Source: Streptacidiphilus sp. P02-A3a (GTDB lineage Bacteria > Actinomycetota > Actinomycetes > Streptomycetales > Streptomycetaceae). From it: a DNA stretch of 64,000 nucleotides. The stretch covers positions 1,187,922 to 1,251,921 of the forward strand of contig NZ_CP048289.1 in the NCBI RefSeq assembly GCF_014084105.1. Direction: 5' to 3'. Positions 7,452 through 15,430 of the stretch are shown one piece after another. A program made the translations under genes and the position numbers. Below the pieces are notes generated by a model. The model was not told the origin of the DNA. It did no database searches and worked only from the letters and a program-made list of their open reading frames with translations. Position 1 is the first letter of the stretch. Each line of letters starts with the position of its first letter.

Positions 7452-8828
7452 TCAGACCTCGGCCAGGACGTCGGTGTCGGCGCCGTCGTCCGGGGAGTTG
7501 TCCTCGGCGAAGCCGGGCAGCCACTCCAGCAGCTCGCCGCGCAGCGCCGCGTGCGCGTCCAGCTGGCTGAGCACACCGATGGTGCTCAGGGTGACCCGGT
7601 GTATCAGCAGGTAGGCCGGCGGCAGGTTCAGCTGTCGGCCCAGGTTGTAGGCGGGCGAGCGCGGGTCACCGATGCGGGCCGCCTGCGCGCGCATCCAGGC
7701 CCGGGTGAAGTGGAACTCGTCCACCGCGGCCGGTTCGATGATCGGCAGCAGGTAGTCCAGCACGGCGTCCGGATCCAGCGTGATGGTGGGCTTGACGAAG
7801 CCCTCCTGGGACAGCATCTCCAGCACCCCGGAGGCGTTTCCGGCCAGGGCCATCCGCAGGGCGGAGCCCACCGGCAGCGGCAGCCCCTCGGGGAGCCGGT
7901 CCACGGTGCCGAAGTCCAGCACGCCGAGCCGCCAGTGCTCGGCCGGTCCGTCGTCCACCAGCAGCCGGAAGTTCCCCGGGTGCGGGTCGGCGTGCAGCAG
8001 CCCGGTGCGGGCCGGACCGGCGAACAGGAAGCGGGCCAGCAGCTGACCGGCGCGGTCGCGCTGCTCGCGGCTGCCGCGCGCGATCACCTCGGACAGCGGC
8101 ACCCCCTCCATCCACTCGGTGACCAGCACCTGGTCGCCCTGGGCGACCACGCCCGGGACGGAGATGTCCGGGTCGTCGGTGAACTCGGCGGCGTGGATCC
8201 GCTGGGACTCTGCCTCCAGGGCGTAGTCGAGCTCCTCGGTGACCCGGTTGCGCAGCTCGCTGATCAGCGGCTTCACATCGAGGCCGGGGATCAGCGGCCC
8301 GATCAGCCGGGCCACCCGGCCGAGCTGGGTGAGGTCGGAGAGCAGCGCGTCGCCCGCGCCCGGGTACTGCACCTTGACCGCGACCTCGCGGCCGTCGTGC
8401 CAGACCGCGTGGTGGACCTGGCCGATCGAGGCGGCGGCGGCCGGACGGTCCTCGAACTCGCGGAAGAGCTCCCGCCAGTCGTTGCCCAGCCGCTCCGCGA
8501 GCACCGCGTGCACGGAGGCGGCGGGCATCGGCGGGGCGGCCTCCTGGAGCTTGGTGAGCGCCGCCCGGTAGGGCCCGGCGACCTCCTCCGGCAGCGCGGC
8601 CTCGAACACCGACAGGGCCTGGCCGAACTTCATCGCCCCGCCCTTCAGCTCACCGAGGACCTTGAACAGCTGGTCAGCGGTGCGCTGCTGCATCTCGGCG
8701 GCCACCACGTCGGCCGGGCGGCCGCCCATTCGCTTGCCGAAGCCGAGCGTGGCCCGGCCGGCGAACCCCAGGGGCAGGGCCGCGAGCTTGGCTGTGCGGG
8801 TCACAGCCTTCCGTGGAAGATCGCTCAC
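7452..8828 (-). CDS. AarF/ABC1 (UbiB) atypical kinase-like protein
   Basis: 458 residues. It carries the family's KxGQ motif (KFGQALS), the alanine-rich nucleotide loop (AAAASIGQVHHA), the invariant lysine in VAVKVQYPG and the catalytic DPHPGNF segment followed by LDFGTV. UbiB/ABC1 proteins are ATPases/kinases linked to isoprenoid quinone or lipid metabolism. The actinobacterial substrate is not known. The start is GTG at 8828 with GGGAGG seven bases upstream. The ThiF-like gene lies just upstream on the same strand with a 21-base gap, so the two probably share a transcript. Confidence 0.9.
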   Translation of the reverse strand: MSDLPRKAVTRTAKLAALPLGFAGRATLGFGKRMGGRPADVVAAEMQQRTADQLFKVLGELKGGAMKFGQALSVFEAALPEEVAGPYRAALTKLQEAAPPMPAASVHAVLAERLGNDWRELFREFEDRPAAAASIGQVHHAVWHDGREVAVKVQYPGAGDALLSDLTQLGRVARLIGPLIPGLDVKPLISELRNRVTEELDYALEAESQRIHAAEFTDDPDISVPGVVAQGDQVLVTEWMEGVPLSEVIARGSREQRDRAGQLLARFLFAGPARTGLLHADPHPGNFRLLVDDGPAEHWRLGVLDFGTVDRLPEGLPLPVGSALRMALAGNASGVLEMLSQEGFVKPTITLDPDAVLDYLLPIIEPAAVDEFHFTRAWMRAQAARIGDPRSPAYNLGRQLNLPPAYLLIHRVTLSTIGVLSQLDAHAALRGELLEWLPGFAEDNSPDDGADTDVLAEV

Positions 8829-8849
8829 GCTTGCCTCCCTGTCGACGAG

Positions 8850-9947
8850 TCACGCACTGCCATCATTGTCCCCCCAGTTGCCGGTGGGACCGGCGGCCCA
8901 GCAGCAGCCGCAGTCCGGATGCGGGTCCAGGCACCGGCGCCGCATCGAGCCGTCCACCATGGAGACCTCGACCCATGCGCCCAGGCTAGGGGGTGAACCC
9001 CCGTCCAGGTAGATCAGGCCGTGCAGGGCCGCGAGCCCGGCCACGGTGGTCGCCAGCGCGGTGTCGCAGGCGGGGACCGCCGACGGGCGACCGGAGCAGT
9101 GCTGGGCCAGCAGCACCGGCCAGGCCGGATCCTCGTCGGCGCGGCGCAGCGACAGGCAGTGTGAGCAAGGAGACAGTCCGGGCAGGACGAACGGGCCGAC
9201 GCTGCCCAGGGTCTCGACCACCCCCGCGTACAGGTGCGGGGTGCCGGTGCGCAGTAGTTCCCGGGCGGTGGCCGGGTCGGGCAGCAGCCCGGCGGCGTCC
9301 CCGCGCGGGGCCAGCACCACCAGGTCGGGCGGGCGCCGGGTGGTGGCCCGGTCGTCCGGGCGGTCCGGGGCGCAGCGGCGCACCGCCGTCCGGGCCGCCG
9401 CCGCGCGCGGCCTGCCGATGGCCTCGGGCGGCAGGCCGCAGGGCGCGCAGTCCTGCTCCACTACCCGCCCGCCGTCGACCACCCGGACCTGGCCCACCCC
9501 GGCGGCGGCCAGGACCCGGGCCACCGCGGCGCCGACCCGGCCCGCGCCGCGTACCTCCACCCGGGCCCGCCGCCGGGCCAGCAGCAGCGCCGGTGCGGCC
9601 CCGGGACCGGGCCGGGCCAGCGACAGCGCCGCCAGGTCGGGGGCCAGCCGGGCGCGTTCCGGCGGCGGCAGGTCCAGCAGCGGCCGGTGCGCCTCGGTGT
9701 CGTCCAGCACGTCCGAGGCGCGCAACTGCTCCAGCAGGCGCCGCACCCGGTCCGGGGCCACCCCGAGCCCGGCCGCGGCGGCGGTCAGCGCGGGGAGCTC
9801 GCGGCTGCCGTCGAGCAGGTCGAGGAAGGCGGCGTCGGCCGGAGTGGCCGATTCCAGTACCGCGGTGTGCGCCGGGCCGACGCCGAACTGGAGCGTGGTG
9901 CGGTCGCGCCAGGCCCGGCGCAGGGCGGGTTTCAGACAAGGACGCAT
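8850..9947 (-). CDS. ThiF/E1-like protein, orphan cyclodehydratase-type
   Basis: 365 residues. An N-terminal helical/winged part (about 1-105) resembles the leader-peptide recognition module of thiazole/oxazole (TOMM) cyclodehydratase partners. It is followed by a Rossmann segment VRGAGRVGAAVARVLAAAG and CxxC pairs (PCSHC; CGCC near the C-terminus) typical of zinc in ThiF-like folds. The adenylation residues of true E1 enzymes are not clear. No precursor peptide, YcaO or dehydrogenase gene is adjacent, so a role in peptide modification is not supported. The ATG has GGGAGG nearby. It is divergent from the YgjP-like peptidase gene and probably co-transcribed with the AarF-like gene. Confidence 0.75.
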   Translation of the reverse strand: MRPCLKPALRRAWRDRTTLQFGVGPAHTAVLESATPADAAFLDLLDGSRELPALTAAAAGLGVAPDRVRRLLEQLRASDVLDDTEAHRPLLDLPPPERARLAPDLAALSLARPGPGAAPALLLARRRARVEVRGAGRVGAAVARVLAAAGVGQVRVVDGGRVVEQDCAPCGLPPEAIGRPRAAAARTAVRRCAPDRPDDRATTRRPPDLVVLAPRGDAAGLLPDPATARELLRTGTPHLYAGVVETLGSVGPFVLPGLSPCSHCLSLRRADEDPAWPVLLAQHCSGRPSAVPACDTALATTVAGLAALHGLIYLDGGSPPSLGAWVEVSMVDGSMRRRCLDPHPDCGCCWAAGPTGNWGDNDGSA

Positions 9948-10049
9948 GGCTGCTCCTCCCGAACGGGCGGCTGACGGCTGCTCTCGGGGGCCCTGGACCC
10001 AGAGCCCCCGACATCGAGGATGCCCCGGAGCCGCGTGGGATGCGCAAAG

Positions 10050-10070
10050 TTATCCACAGGCTGGGGATAA
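10050..10070. promoter_or_regulatory. TTATCCACA box inside an inverted repeat
   Basis: TTATCCACA (10050-10058), the general DnaA-box consensus, is the left half of a dyad TTATCC ... GGATAA (10065-10070) in the divergent intergenic region 9948-10218. A single box cannot be called an origin. On the minus strand the same stretch contains TAACTT, a possible -10. A TATAAA at about 10162 may be the -10 of the plus-strand gene. Confidence 0.3.
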
Positions 10071-10218
10071 TGGTCCGATCATCTGATTCCGATTCATCGG
10101 GCTATGCCATGGAATCGCCTGATCTGCTGACCCGGCAGTCCCGGGCGCCCCAAGCGTTCACTATAAATCAGCCACGAAGGCGGGACTTCTGTCGGCCCCA
10201 ACAGGTAACGTCTGGCGG

Positions 10219-10866
10219 GTGGCAGCCGGACCGGATTCCCGTCCTCCTGCGCCGCGTCGGCGTGTTCCGGCCGCTTCCGGGGACGGCTGCGCGGTGCAGC
10301 CCGTCGAGGTGCGCCGCAGTGCCCGTCGCAGCCGCACCGTCTCCGCCTACCGCGACGGCGACCGGACGGTGGTGCTGATCCCGGAGCGGATGTCCGCCGC
10401 CGAGGAGAAGCGCTGGGTCGCGCTGATGCTGGACAAGCTCGCCGCGCAGGAGAGCCGACAGATCCTCGGCGACGACGCCCTGGCCGCGCGCGCGGCCGAG
10501 CTCTCGGCGCGCTACCTGGACGGCGCGGCCGTGCCCAACAGCGTCCGCTGGGTCACCAACCAGAACACCCGCTGGGGCTCCTGCACCCCCGCCGAGGGCA
10601 CCATCCGGCTCTCGCACCGGCTGCAGGGCATGCCCGAGTTCGTCGTGGACTACGTGCTGCTGCACGAACTGGCCCACCTGCTGGTGGCCGACCACGGGCG
10701 GCGCTTCTGGGCGCTGCTCGACGCCTATCCGCGCACCGAGCGGGCGCGCGGCTACCTGGAGGGCGTGGCCGGGGCGGCCCGGCTGCCGCACATCCCGGGC
10801 CCGCGCGCGGCCGAGGGCGGCGACGGCGGGACCGGGACGGAGCAGGCCGCGCGGCCGACCGGCTGA
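10219..10866 (+). CDS. YgjP-like (M48-type) zinc metallopeptidase
   Basis: 215 residues from GTG 10219. The core holds NTRWGSC, a conserved block of the YgjP/UPF0016-like metallopeptidases, and the zinc motif HELAH followed by HGRRFW, which supplies the third ligand. The N-terminal 35 residues are arginine- and proline-rich and poorly conserved in style, so the true start may be an inner GTG near 10293. Function is unknown; cytoplasmic location is likely because no signal peptide is present. The stop codon lies in the loop of a terminator hairpin. Confidence 0.85.
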   Translation: MAAGPDSRPPAPRRRVPAASGDGCAVQPVEVRRSARRSRTVSAYRDGDRTVVLIPERMSAAEEKRWVALMLDKLAAQESRQILGDDALAARAAELSARYLDGAAVPNSVRWVTNQNTRWGSCTPAEGTIRLSHRLQGMPEFVVDYVLLHELAHLLVADHGRRFWALLDAYPRTERARGYLEGVAGAARLPHIPGPRAAEGGDGGTGTEQAARPTG

Positions 10867-10880
10867 CCGGTCGGCCGCGC
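10849..10880. terminator. Hairpin spanning the stop codon of the YgjP-like gene
   Basis: A perfect 14-bp stem (10849-10862 with 10867-10880); the four-base loop CTGA contains the gene's own TGA stop. It lies between convergent genes and can serve both. Confidence 0.7.
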
Positions 10881-10900
10881 CACGGCCGACCCGCCGGGGA

Positions 10901-11467
10901 TCAGCCCAGCAGCGTCCGGGCCAGGGCGGTCAGCTCGCGGACCGACTGGTCGGTGCGCTCGGGCAGCTCGTCGAAGCCGAACCAGCGCAGGTCCAGCGAC
11001 TCCTCGCTGATGCTCGCCACCGCCCCCGCCGGGGCGGTGACCAGGTACTGGACGTCCAGATGGGTGTTCTCCGGCTGGTCCCTGCCCGCGCACCGGACCG
11101 CGTGCCGGTCCAGCTTCACCGGCGCCGGGGTGCCCGCGACCGGGAACAGCTCCAGCCCGGTGATGCCGGACTCCTCGGTGGCCTCGCGCAGCGCGGCGGC
11201 TGCCAGGTCGGTGTCCTCCGGCTCGCAGTGGCCGCCCAGTTGCAGCCACCGGCCGACCTTGGGATGCAGCGTCAGCAGCACCCGCCGCCCCTCGGCGTCC
11301 ACCACCAGCGCGCTGGCGGTGATGTGCGCCGGGTGGCAGGAGCGCCAGACGCCGTCCGGACGGTCCCGCAGGTGGTCCAGGTAGTCGCGGCGGAGCAGGT
11401 CCTGGTCCGGGTCCGGGGCGGTCCAGCCGCCCAGCGTGCGGACGGCGTCCTGGTGCAGCAGGCTCAC
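10901..11467 (-). CDS. NUDIX hydrolase
   Basis: 188 residues. The NUDIX box reads GGHCEPEDTDLAAA...REATEESG, which keeps the REXXEE metal-binding glutamates. The preceding VLLTLHPKVGRWLQL strand is typical of housekeeping nucleotide-sugar or oxidised-nucleotide hydrolases. The exact substrate is not predictable. The GTG start overlaps the stop of the upstream DUF2342 gene by four bases (GTGA), so the pair is translationally coupled. Confidence 0.9.
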   Translation of the reverse strand: MSLLHQDAVRTLGGWTAPDPDQDLLRRDYLDHLRDRPDGVWRSCHPAHITASALVVDAEGRRVLLTLHPKVGRWLQLGGHCEPEDTDLAAAALREATEESGITGLELFPVAGTPAPVKLDRHAVRCAGRDQPENTHLDVQYLVTAPAGAVASISEESLDLRWFGFDELPERTDQSVRELTALARTLLG

Positions 11468-13119
11468 GCCCGGCCCTCCCCGTCGTCGTCGCCCTTGCCG
11501 TCACCGTCACCGTCGCCGGACTCCTTGGAGTCCTGACCGTCCTTCGGGTCCTTCGGGTCCTTCGGGTCCTTCGCGTCCTCGACGGCGGCCTCGGCGGCCC
11601 GGCCGAGCATCTCGTCCAGCTTGGAGAAGTCGATGCCCTCGCTGAGCTCGTCACCGCCGGCCCCGGTCGCGCCGTGGACGAAGCCGTCCGGGTCGTCCAG
11701 GTCCTTGGCGGTCGGCAGCAGGTCCGGGTGCGCCCACAGGGCGTCCCGGCCGTCGCTGCCCCGGGCGTCGGCCAGCGAGGCCCACAGCCGGGAGGCGTCG
11801 CGCAGGCGGCGGGGCCGCAGCTCCAGGCCGACCAGGGTGGCGAAGGTCTGCTCCGCCGGTCCGCCGGTGGCCCGGCGGCGGCGCAGGGTCTCCCGCAGCG
11901 CCGCCGCGTGCGGCAGGTGCGGTGCGGCGGCGGCGTGGACCACCGCGTCCACCCAGCCCTCGACCAGCGCCAGCGCGGTCTCCAGACGGGCCAGTGCGAT
12001 CTTCTGCTCGGGGGTGTCCTCGGGCTCGAACAGACCGCCGGTCATGGCCTCCTGCAGGGCCTCCGGGTTGGTCGGGTCGATCTGGCCGACCAGGTCCTCC
12101 AGCCGCGAGGCGTCCACGGTGATGCCCCTGGCGTACGCCTCGACCGCGCCCAGCAGGTGCTGCCGCAGCCACGGCACATGGACGAACAGCCGCTGGTGCG
12201 CCGCCTCGCGCAGGGCCAGGTACAGCTGCACCTCGGAGGCCGGGACGGACAGGCCCTCGCCCAGGGCCTCGATGTTCTGCGGCAGCAGCGCGGCCTTCCC
12301 GGCCGGGCCGAGCGGCAGCCCGATGTCGGTGGCGCCCAGCACCTCGGCGGCCAGCGCGCCCAGCGCGGTGCCGATCTGCGAGCCGAACATGGCCCCGCCC
12401 ATGCTGCGCATCACGCCCAGCAGCGGGCCCGCCATGGCCTGCATCTCCTCCGGGACGACCCCGCCCATGGCGGTGGCGACCCGCTCGGCCACCGGGTCCA
12501 CCAGCTCCTTCCAGACCGGCAGGGTGGCCTCGATCCACTCCGCGCGGCTCCAGGCGACGGCGCTGCTCGCGCCGACCGGCAGCGAGGTGGCGGAATCCAG
12601 CCACAGCTCGGCGAGTCGGATCGCCTCGGAGACCGAGGCCCGCTCGGACTCACCTACCGAACGGTCCTTCGAGCCGTCCTCGGCGCCCTGGACCACCGCC
12701 TGCCGGGCCAGGTTCTTGGCCAGCTCCCAGTTCACCGGGCCGCCGTCGAAGGAGAGCATCTGGCCCAGCTGCTGGAAGGCCGCCCCGATGTCGCCCGGGT
12801 TCATCGCGCCGAACAGGCCTTCGAGCGGGTTGCCGGAGCCGCCGCCGGGCAGGCCGGGGAAGCCGAAGCCGAAGGGGTTGCCGGGACCGCCCGAGCCCGC
12901 ACCGCCCGAGCCCGCACCGCCCGAGCCCGAGCCGCCGCCGGAGCCCGAGCCGCCGGAACCCGAGCCGCCGGAACCCGAACCCGAGCCGCTGCCGGAACCA
13001 GAGCCGGAATCGGAACCAGAGCCGGAACCGGAACCCGAACCCGAGCCGGATTGGCCGCGCGACTTGCGGTCCTCGGGCTCCTCGGGGGGAAGGCCGAAGC
13101 CGAAGGGGATGTCGCTCAC
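11464..13119 (-). CDS. DUF2342 zincin-like hydrolase with Gly-Ser linker
   Basis: 551 residues. After a short MSDIPFGFGLPPEEPEDR head comes an almost pure Gly/Ser/Ala linker (about residues 24-75), a GNPFGFGFPGLPGG segment and then an all-helical domain (about 100-490) matching the actinobacterial DUF2342 / 'putative hydrolase' family. Members are often named zinc-dependent metalloproteases, but I see no HExxH in this copy, only histidine clusters such as VVHAAAAPHLPH. The acidic tail contains KDP repeats. The start is GTG 13119 with GAGG upstream. It is coupled to the downstream NUDIX gene and divergent from the epimerase-like gene. Confidence 0.85.
   Translation of the reverse strand: MSDIPFGFGLPPEEPEDRKSRGQSGSGSGSGSGSGSDSGSGSGSGSGSGSGGSGSGGSGSGGGSGSGGAGSGGAGSGGPGNPFGFGFPGLPGGGSGNPLEGLFGAMNPGDIGAAFQQLGQMLSFDGGPVNWELAKNLARQAVVQGAEDGSKDRSVGESERASVSEAIRLAELWLDSATSLPVGASSAVAWSRAEWIEATLPVWKELVDPVAERVATAMGGVVPEEMQAMAGPLLGVMRSMGGAMFGSQIGTALGALAAEVLGATDIGLPLGPAGKAALLPQNIEALGEGLSVPASEVQLYLALREAAHQRLFVHVPWLRQHLLGAVEAYARGITVDASRLEDLVGQIDPTNPEALQEAMTGGLFEPEDTPEQKIALARLETALALVEGWVDAVVHAAAAPHLPHAAALRETLRRRRATGGPAEQTFATLVGLELRPRRLRDASRLWASLADARGSDGRDALWAHPDLLPTAKDLDDPDGFVHGATGAGGDELSEGIDFSKLDEMLGRAAEAAVEDAKDPKDPKDPKDGQDSKESGDGDGDGKGDDDGEGRA
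12890..13060 (-). repeat. Gly-Ser codon repeat within the DUF2342 gene
   Basis: GGC/TCC-type hexanucleotide repeats encode the Gly-Ser linker and fall into two blocks, one Gly-Ser and one Gly-Ser-Gly/Ala. Such a tract can vary in length by slippage. A shorter 9-base repeat (11540-11575) encodes the KDP tail. Confidence 0.7.
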
Positions 13120-13330
13120 GAGTTGCCTCGATCTCGTCGGCCGTCGCGGAGGATGGTGTGCGGCGGGCAGGGGCGGCCGGTCCAAGGCCGAGGCGGGTGC
13201 GCGGTACGGTCGGTTTCCGGTCGCTGCCGGTCGCCCCCGTGCCGGGTGCACCGCCATGCCCTCGCCTCGGGCAGGATGGTCCGTACGTGACACTGACGTA
13301 CGCATCAAAACTAACCGTGGAGGAGAGCCG

Positions 13331-14506
13331 GTGAGTTCCCCACCTTCGCACGTTCGCTCTGGGCTGACCGCTGAACCGGGCGGTCCGGACGGTCCGGAGA
13401 GTGCGCCGGAGGCGGCGGAGGCGGTCTCGCCCGGCCCCGCGTACGCCGGACCGCCGCTCGTGGTGGCCGTCACCGGCGCGGCCTCGGGTGTCGGCGAGCG
13501 GCTCACAGCCCGCCTCGCCGCCGCGCCGGGAGTGCGCCGGGTACTCGCCATCGACGAGCGCCGGGGCGCGGTCACCGGCGTGCAGTGGCGCGTGCTGGAC
13601 GTCCGCGACCCGGCCGTGGCCGAGCGGCTGGCGGGCGTGGACGTGGTCGTGCACCTGGCGCTGGACCTGGGCATGTCCACCGATCCCAAGGCCCGCAGCG
13701 CCTTCAACGTGCGCGGCACCCAGACCGTGCTCACCGCCGCCGCCGCGGCCGGGGTGCACCGGGTGGTGCTCTGCACCTCGGCCATGGTCTACGGCGCGCT
13801 GGCCGACAACGACGTGCCGCTGGCCGAGGACGCGCCGCTGCGGGCCACCGAGGAGGCCACCCTCGTCGGCGACCTGCTGGAGATCGAACGGCTGGCGCAG
13901 CGGGCCCCGAACGCCCACCCCGGCCTCTCGGTGACCGTGCTGCGCCCAGCGGTGGTGGTCGGCCCCGGCGTGGACACCGTGCTCACCCGGCACTTCGAGG
14001 CGCCGAGACTGCTGGTGGTGGCCGGGTCCCGGCCCTGCTGGCAGTTCTGCCACGTGGACGACCTGGCGGCGGCGCTGGAGTACGCGGCGCTGGGCCTGGT
14101 CGAGGGTGAGGTGACGGTCGGCTGCGACGGCTGGCTGGAGCAGGAGGAGGTGGAGGAGCTCACCGGCATCCGCCGGATGGAGCTCCCGGCCTCGCTCGCC
14201 CTGGGCACCGCCGCCCGGCTGCACCGGCTGGGGCTGACCCCGGCTCCGGCCGGGGACCTCGCGTACACGATGTACCCGTGGGTGGTCTCCGGAAGCCGGC
14301 TGCACGAGGCGGGCTGGCGTCCGCTGCACACCAACGAGCAGGCGCTGGGCGAGCTGCTGGAGCAGGTCTCCGGCAACCACGCGGTGGCCGGGCGCAGGCT
14401 GGGCGGCAAGGACGCGGCGACCACGCTCGGCGCGGCCGGGGCGACGGTGGCGCTGGTCGGCACGGCGGCGCTGGTGCGCCGGGCCCGCAAGCGGCGGCGG
14501 ATGTGA
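13331..14506 (+). CDS. NAD-dependent epimerase/SDR family protein
   Basis: 391 residues. A 45-residue disordered head precedes an extended-SDR Rossmann fold with VAVTGAASGVGERL as the dinucleotide loop, VVHLAL, and a catalytic-like Ser/Tyr pair in CTSAMVYGAL; the usual YxxxK lysine is not in place. A late segment AATTLGAAGATVALVGTAAL resembles a membrane or amphipathic helix followed by RRARKRRR. It is a conserved actinobacterial protein of unknown substrate. GTG 13331 is preceded by GGAGGAGA. It is divergent from the DUF2342 gene; moaE follows. Confidence 0.8.
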   Translation: MSSPPSHVRSGLTAEPGGPDGPESAPEAAEAVSPGPAYAGPPLVVAVTGAASGVGERLTARLAAAPGVRRVLAIDERRGAVTGVQWRVLDVRDPAVAERLAGVDVVVHLALDLGMSTDPKARSAFNVRGTQTVLTAAAAAGVHRVVLCTSAMVYGALADNDVPLAEDAPLRATEEATLVGDLLEIERLAQRAPNAHPGLSVTVLRPAVVVGPGVDTVLTRHFEAPRLLVVAGSRPCWQFCHVDDLAAALEYAALGLVEGEVTVGCDGWLEQEEVEELTGIRRMELPASLALGTAARLHRLGLTPAPAGDLAYTMYPWVVSGSRLHEAGWRPLHTNEQALGELLEQVSGNHAVAGRRLGGKDAATTLGAAGATVALVGTAALVRRARKRRRM

Positions 14507-14602
14507 CCTCGGCGTGAGGGGCGGCGATCGAGAGTGGAATGTGATGTCCGCGATGCGGAAAAATCTGTCCAATCGGTCGGCGGGTCGGTCATCATGGGAG
14601 GC

Positions 14603-15037
14603 ATGAACGACGTCGCCGACCCGATCCGCCTGCTCGCCGTGCGCGAGACCCCGCTCTCGCTGGACGAGGTGCACGCCGCCGTCGGCGACACCTCGGCCGG
14701 GGGCACCGTGGTCTTCGTCGGCACGGTACGCGACCACGACGGCGGCAAGGACGTCACGGCTCTGGAGTACAGCGCCCACCCCAGCGCCGAGCTGGAGCTG
14801 CGCCGGGTCGCCGAGAAGGTCCTGGCCGACTTCCCGGTACTGGCGCTGGCCGCCGTGCACCGGGTGGGCGCGCTCTCGGTCACCGACGCCGCCGTGATCG
14901 TCGCGGTGTCCTGCGCGCACCGGGGCGAGGCCTTCGAGGCCTGCCGCCGACTGATCGACGACATCAAGCACACCGTGCCGATCTGGAAGTACCAGCGCTT
15001 CGCCGACGGAACCGAGGAGTGGGTGTCCGCCTGCTGA
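14603..15037 (+). CDS. moaE: Molybdopterin synthase catalytic subunit MoaE
   Basis: 144 residues. The MoaE fold is recognisable from GGTVVFVGTVRDHDGG, the Arg/His-rich AHRGEAFEACR segment and the lysines of DDIKHTVPIWKYQ that form the active site with the MoaD C-terminus. It transfers sulfur to precursor Z to make molybdopterin. No moaD is adjacent. The start could also be ATG 14594; the GGGAGG site is very close to ATG 14603, which leaves the choice open. Confidence 0.93.
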   Translation: MNDVADPIRLLAVRETPLSLDEVHAAVGDTSAGGTVVFVGTVRDHDGGKDVTALEYSAHPSAELELRRVAEKVLADFPVLALAAVHRVGALSVTDAAVIVAVSCAHRGEAFEACRRLIDDIKHTVPIWKYQRFADGTEEWVSAC

Positions 15038-15172
15038 GCGGCGGGTCACCCGTGTGCCGGGCTGCGCCGGGGGAGTGCCCGGGCGGTACGGGCCGTTACC
15101 CGATCGGTCCCCAGGTCGTTGTGCCGACCAGCCGTTAGTCTGCTGATAGTCACGACGAGCTGGGAGTACGGC

Positions 15173-15337
15173 ATGAGTGCACTCGCCTGGTGGATCTTCC
15201 CCGTAGTCGCCGGACTGCTCGCCTGGCTGTGGGTGCTCTGGTCCCGCAGGCCCCGGTCCACCGCCGACAGCGACTCGCTCGCGGGCTACCAGCGCTTTCG
15301 CGAGGCGATGGAGCGGGACGCCGGGGAGCGGGGCTAG
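15173..15337 (+). CDS. Small single-pass membrane protein
   Basis: 54 residues. One transmembrane helix (residues 4-24, WWIFPVVAGLLAWLWVLW) is followed by a basic stop-transfer RRPR and a polar tail ending FREAMERDAGERG. ATG 15173 follows TGGGAG. It sits between moaE and the Lon-like protease gene on the same strand. Family unknown to me; conservation of this size class next to ylbL-like genes would support it. Confidence 0.65.
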   Translation: MSALAWWIFPVVAGLLAWLWVLWSRRPRSTADSDSLAGYQRFREAMERDAGERG

Positions 15338-15430
15338 CCCCCGCCGGGCCGCCCCGGGCGGCTCACGTCCCGGTACTCCGGTTGGTACTCCGGCGGGCGC
15401 GCAAGGGATCACGTCCCGTACTGTCGTGGC

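Noticed and set aside
12890..13060. Possible minisatellite or CRISPR-like array
   Set aside because: The repeats are in-frame Gly/Ser codons within a gene, with no spacers. No CRISPR array or cas gene is seen anywhere in the window.
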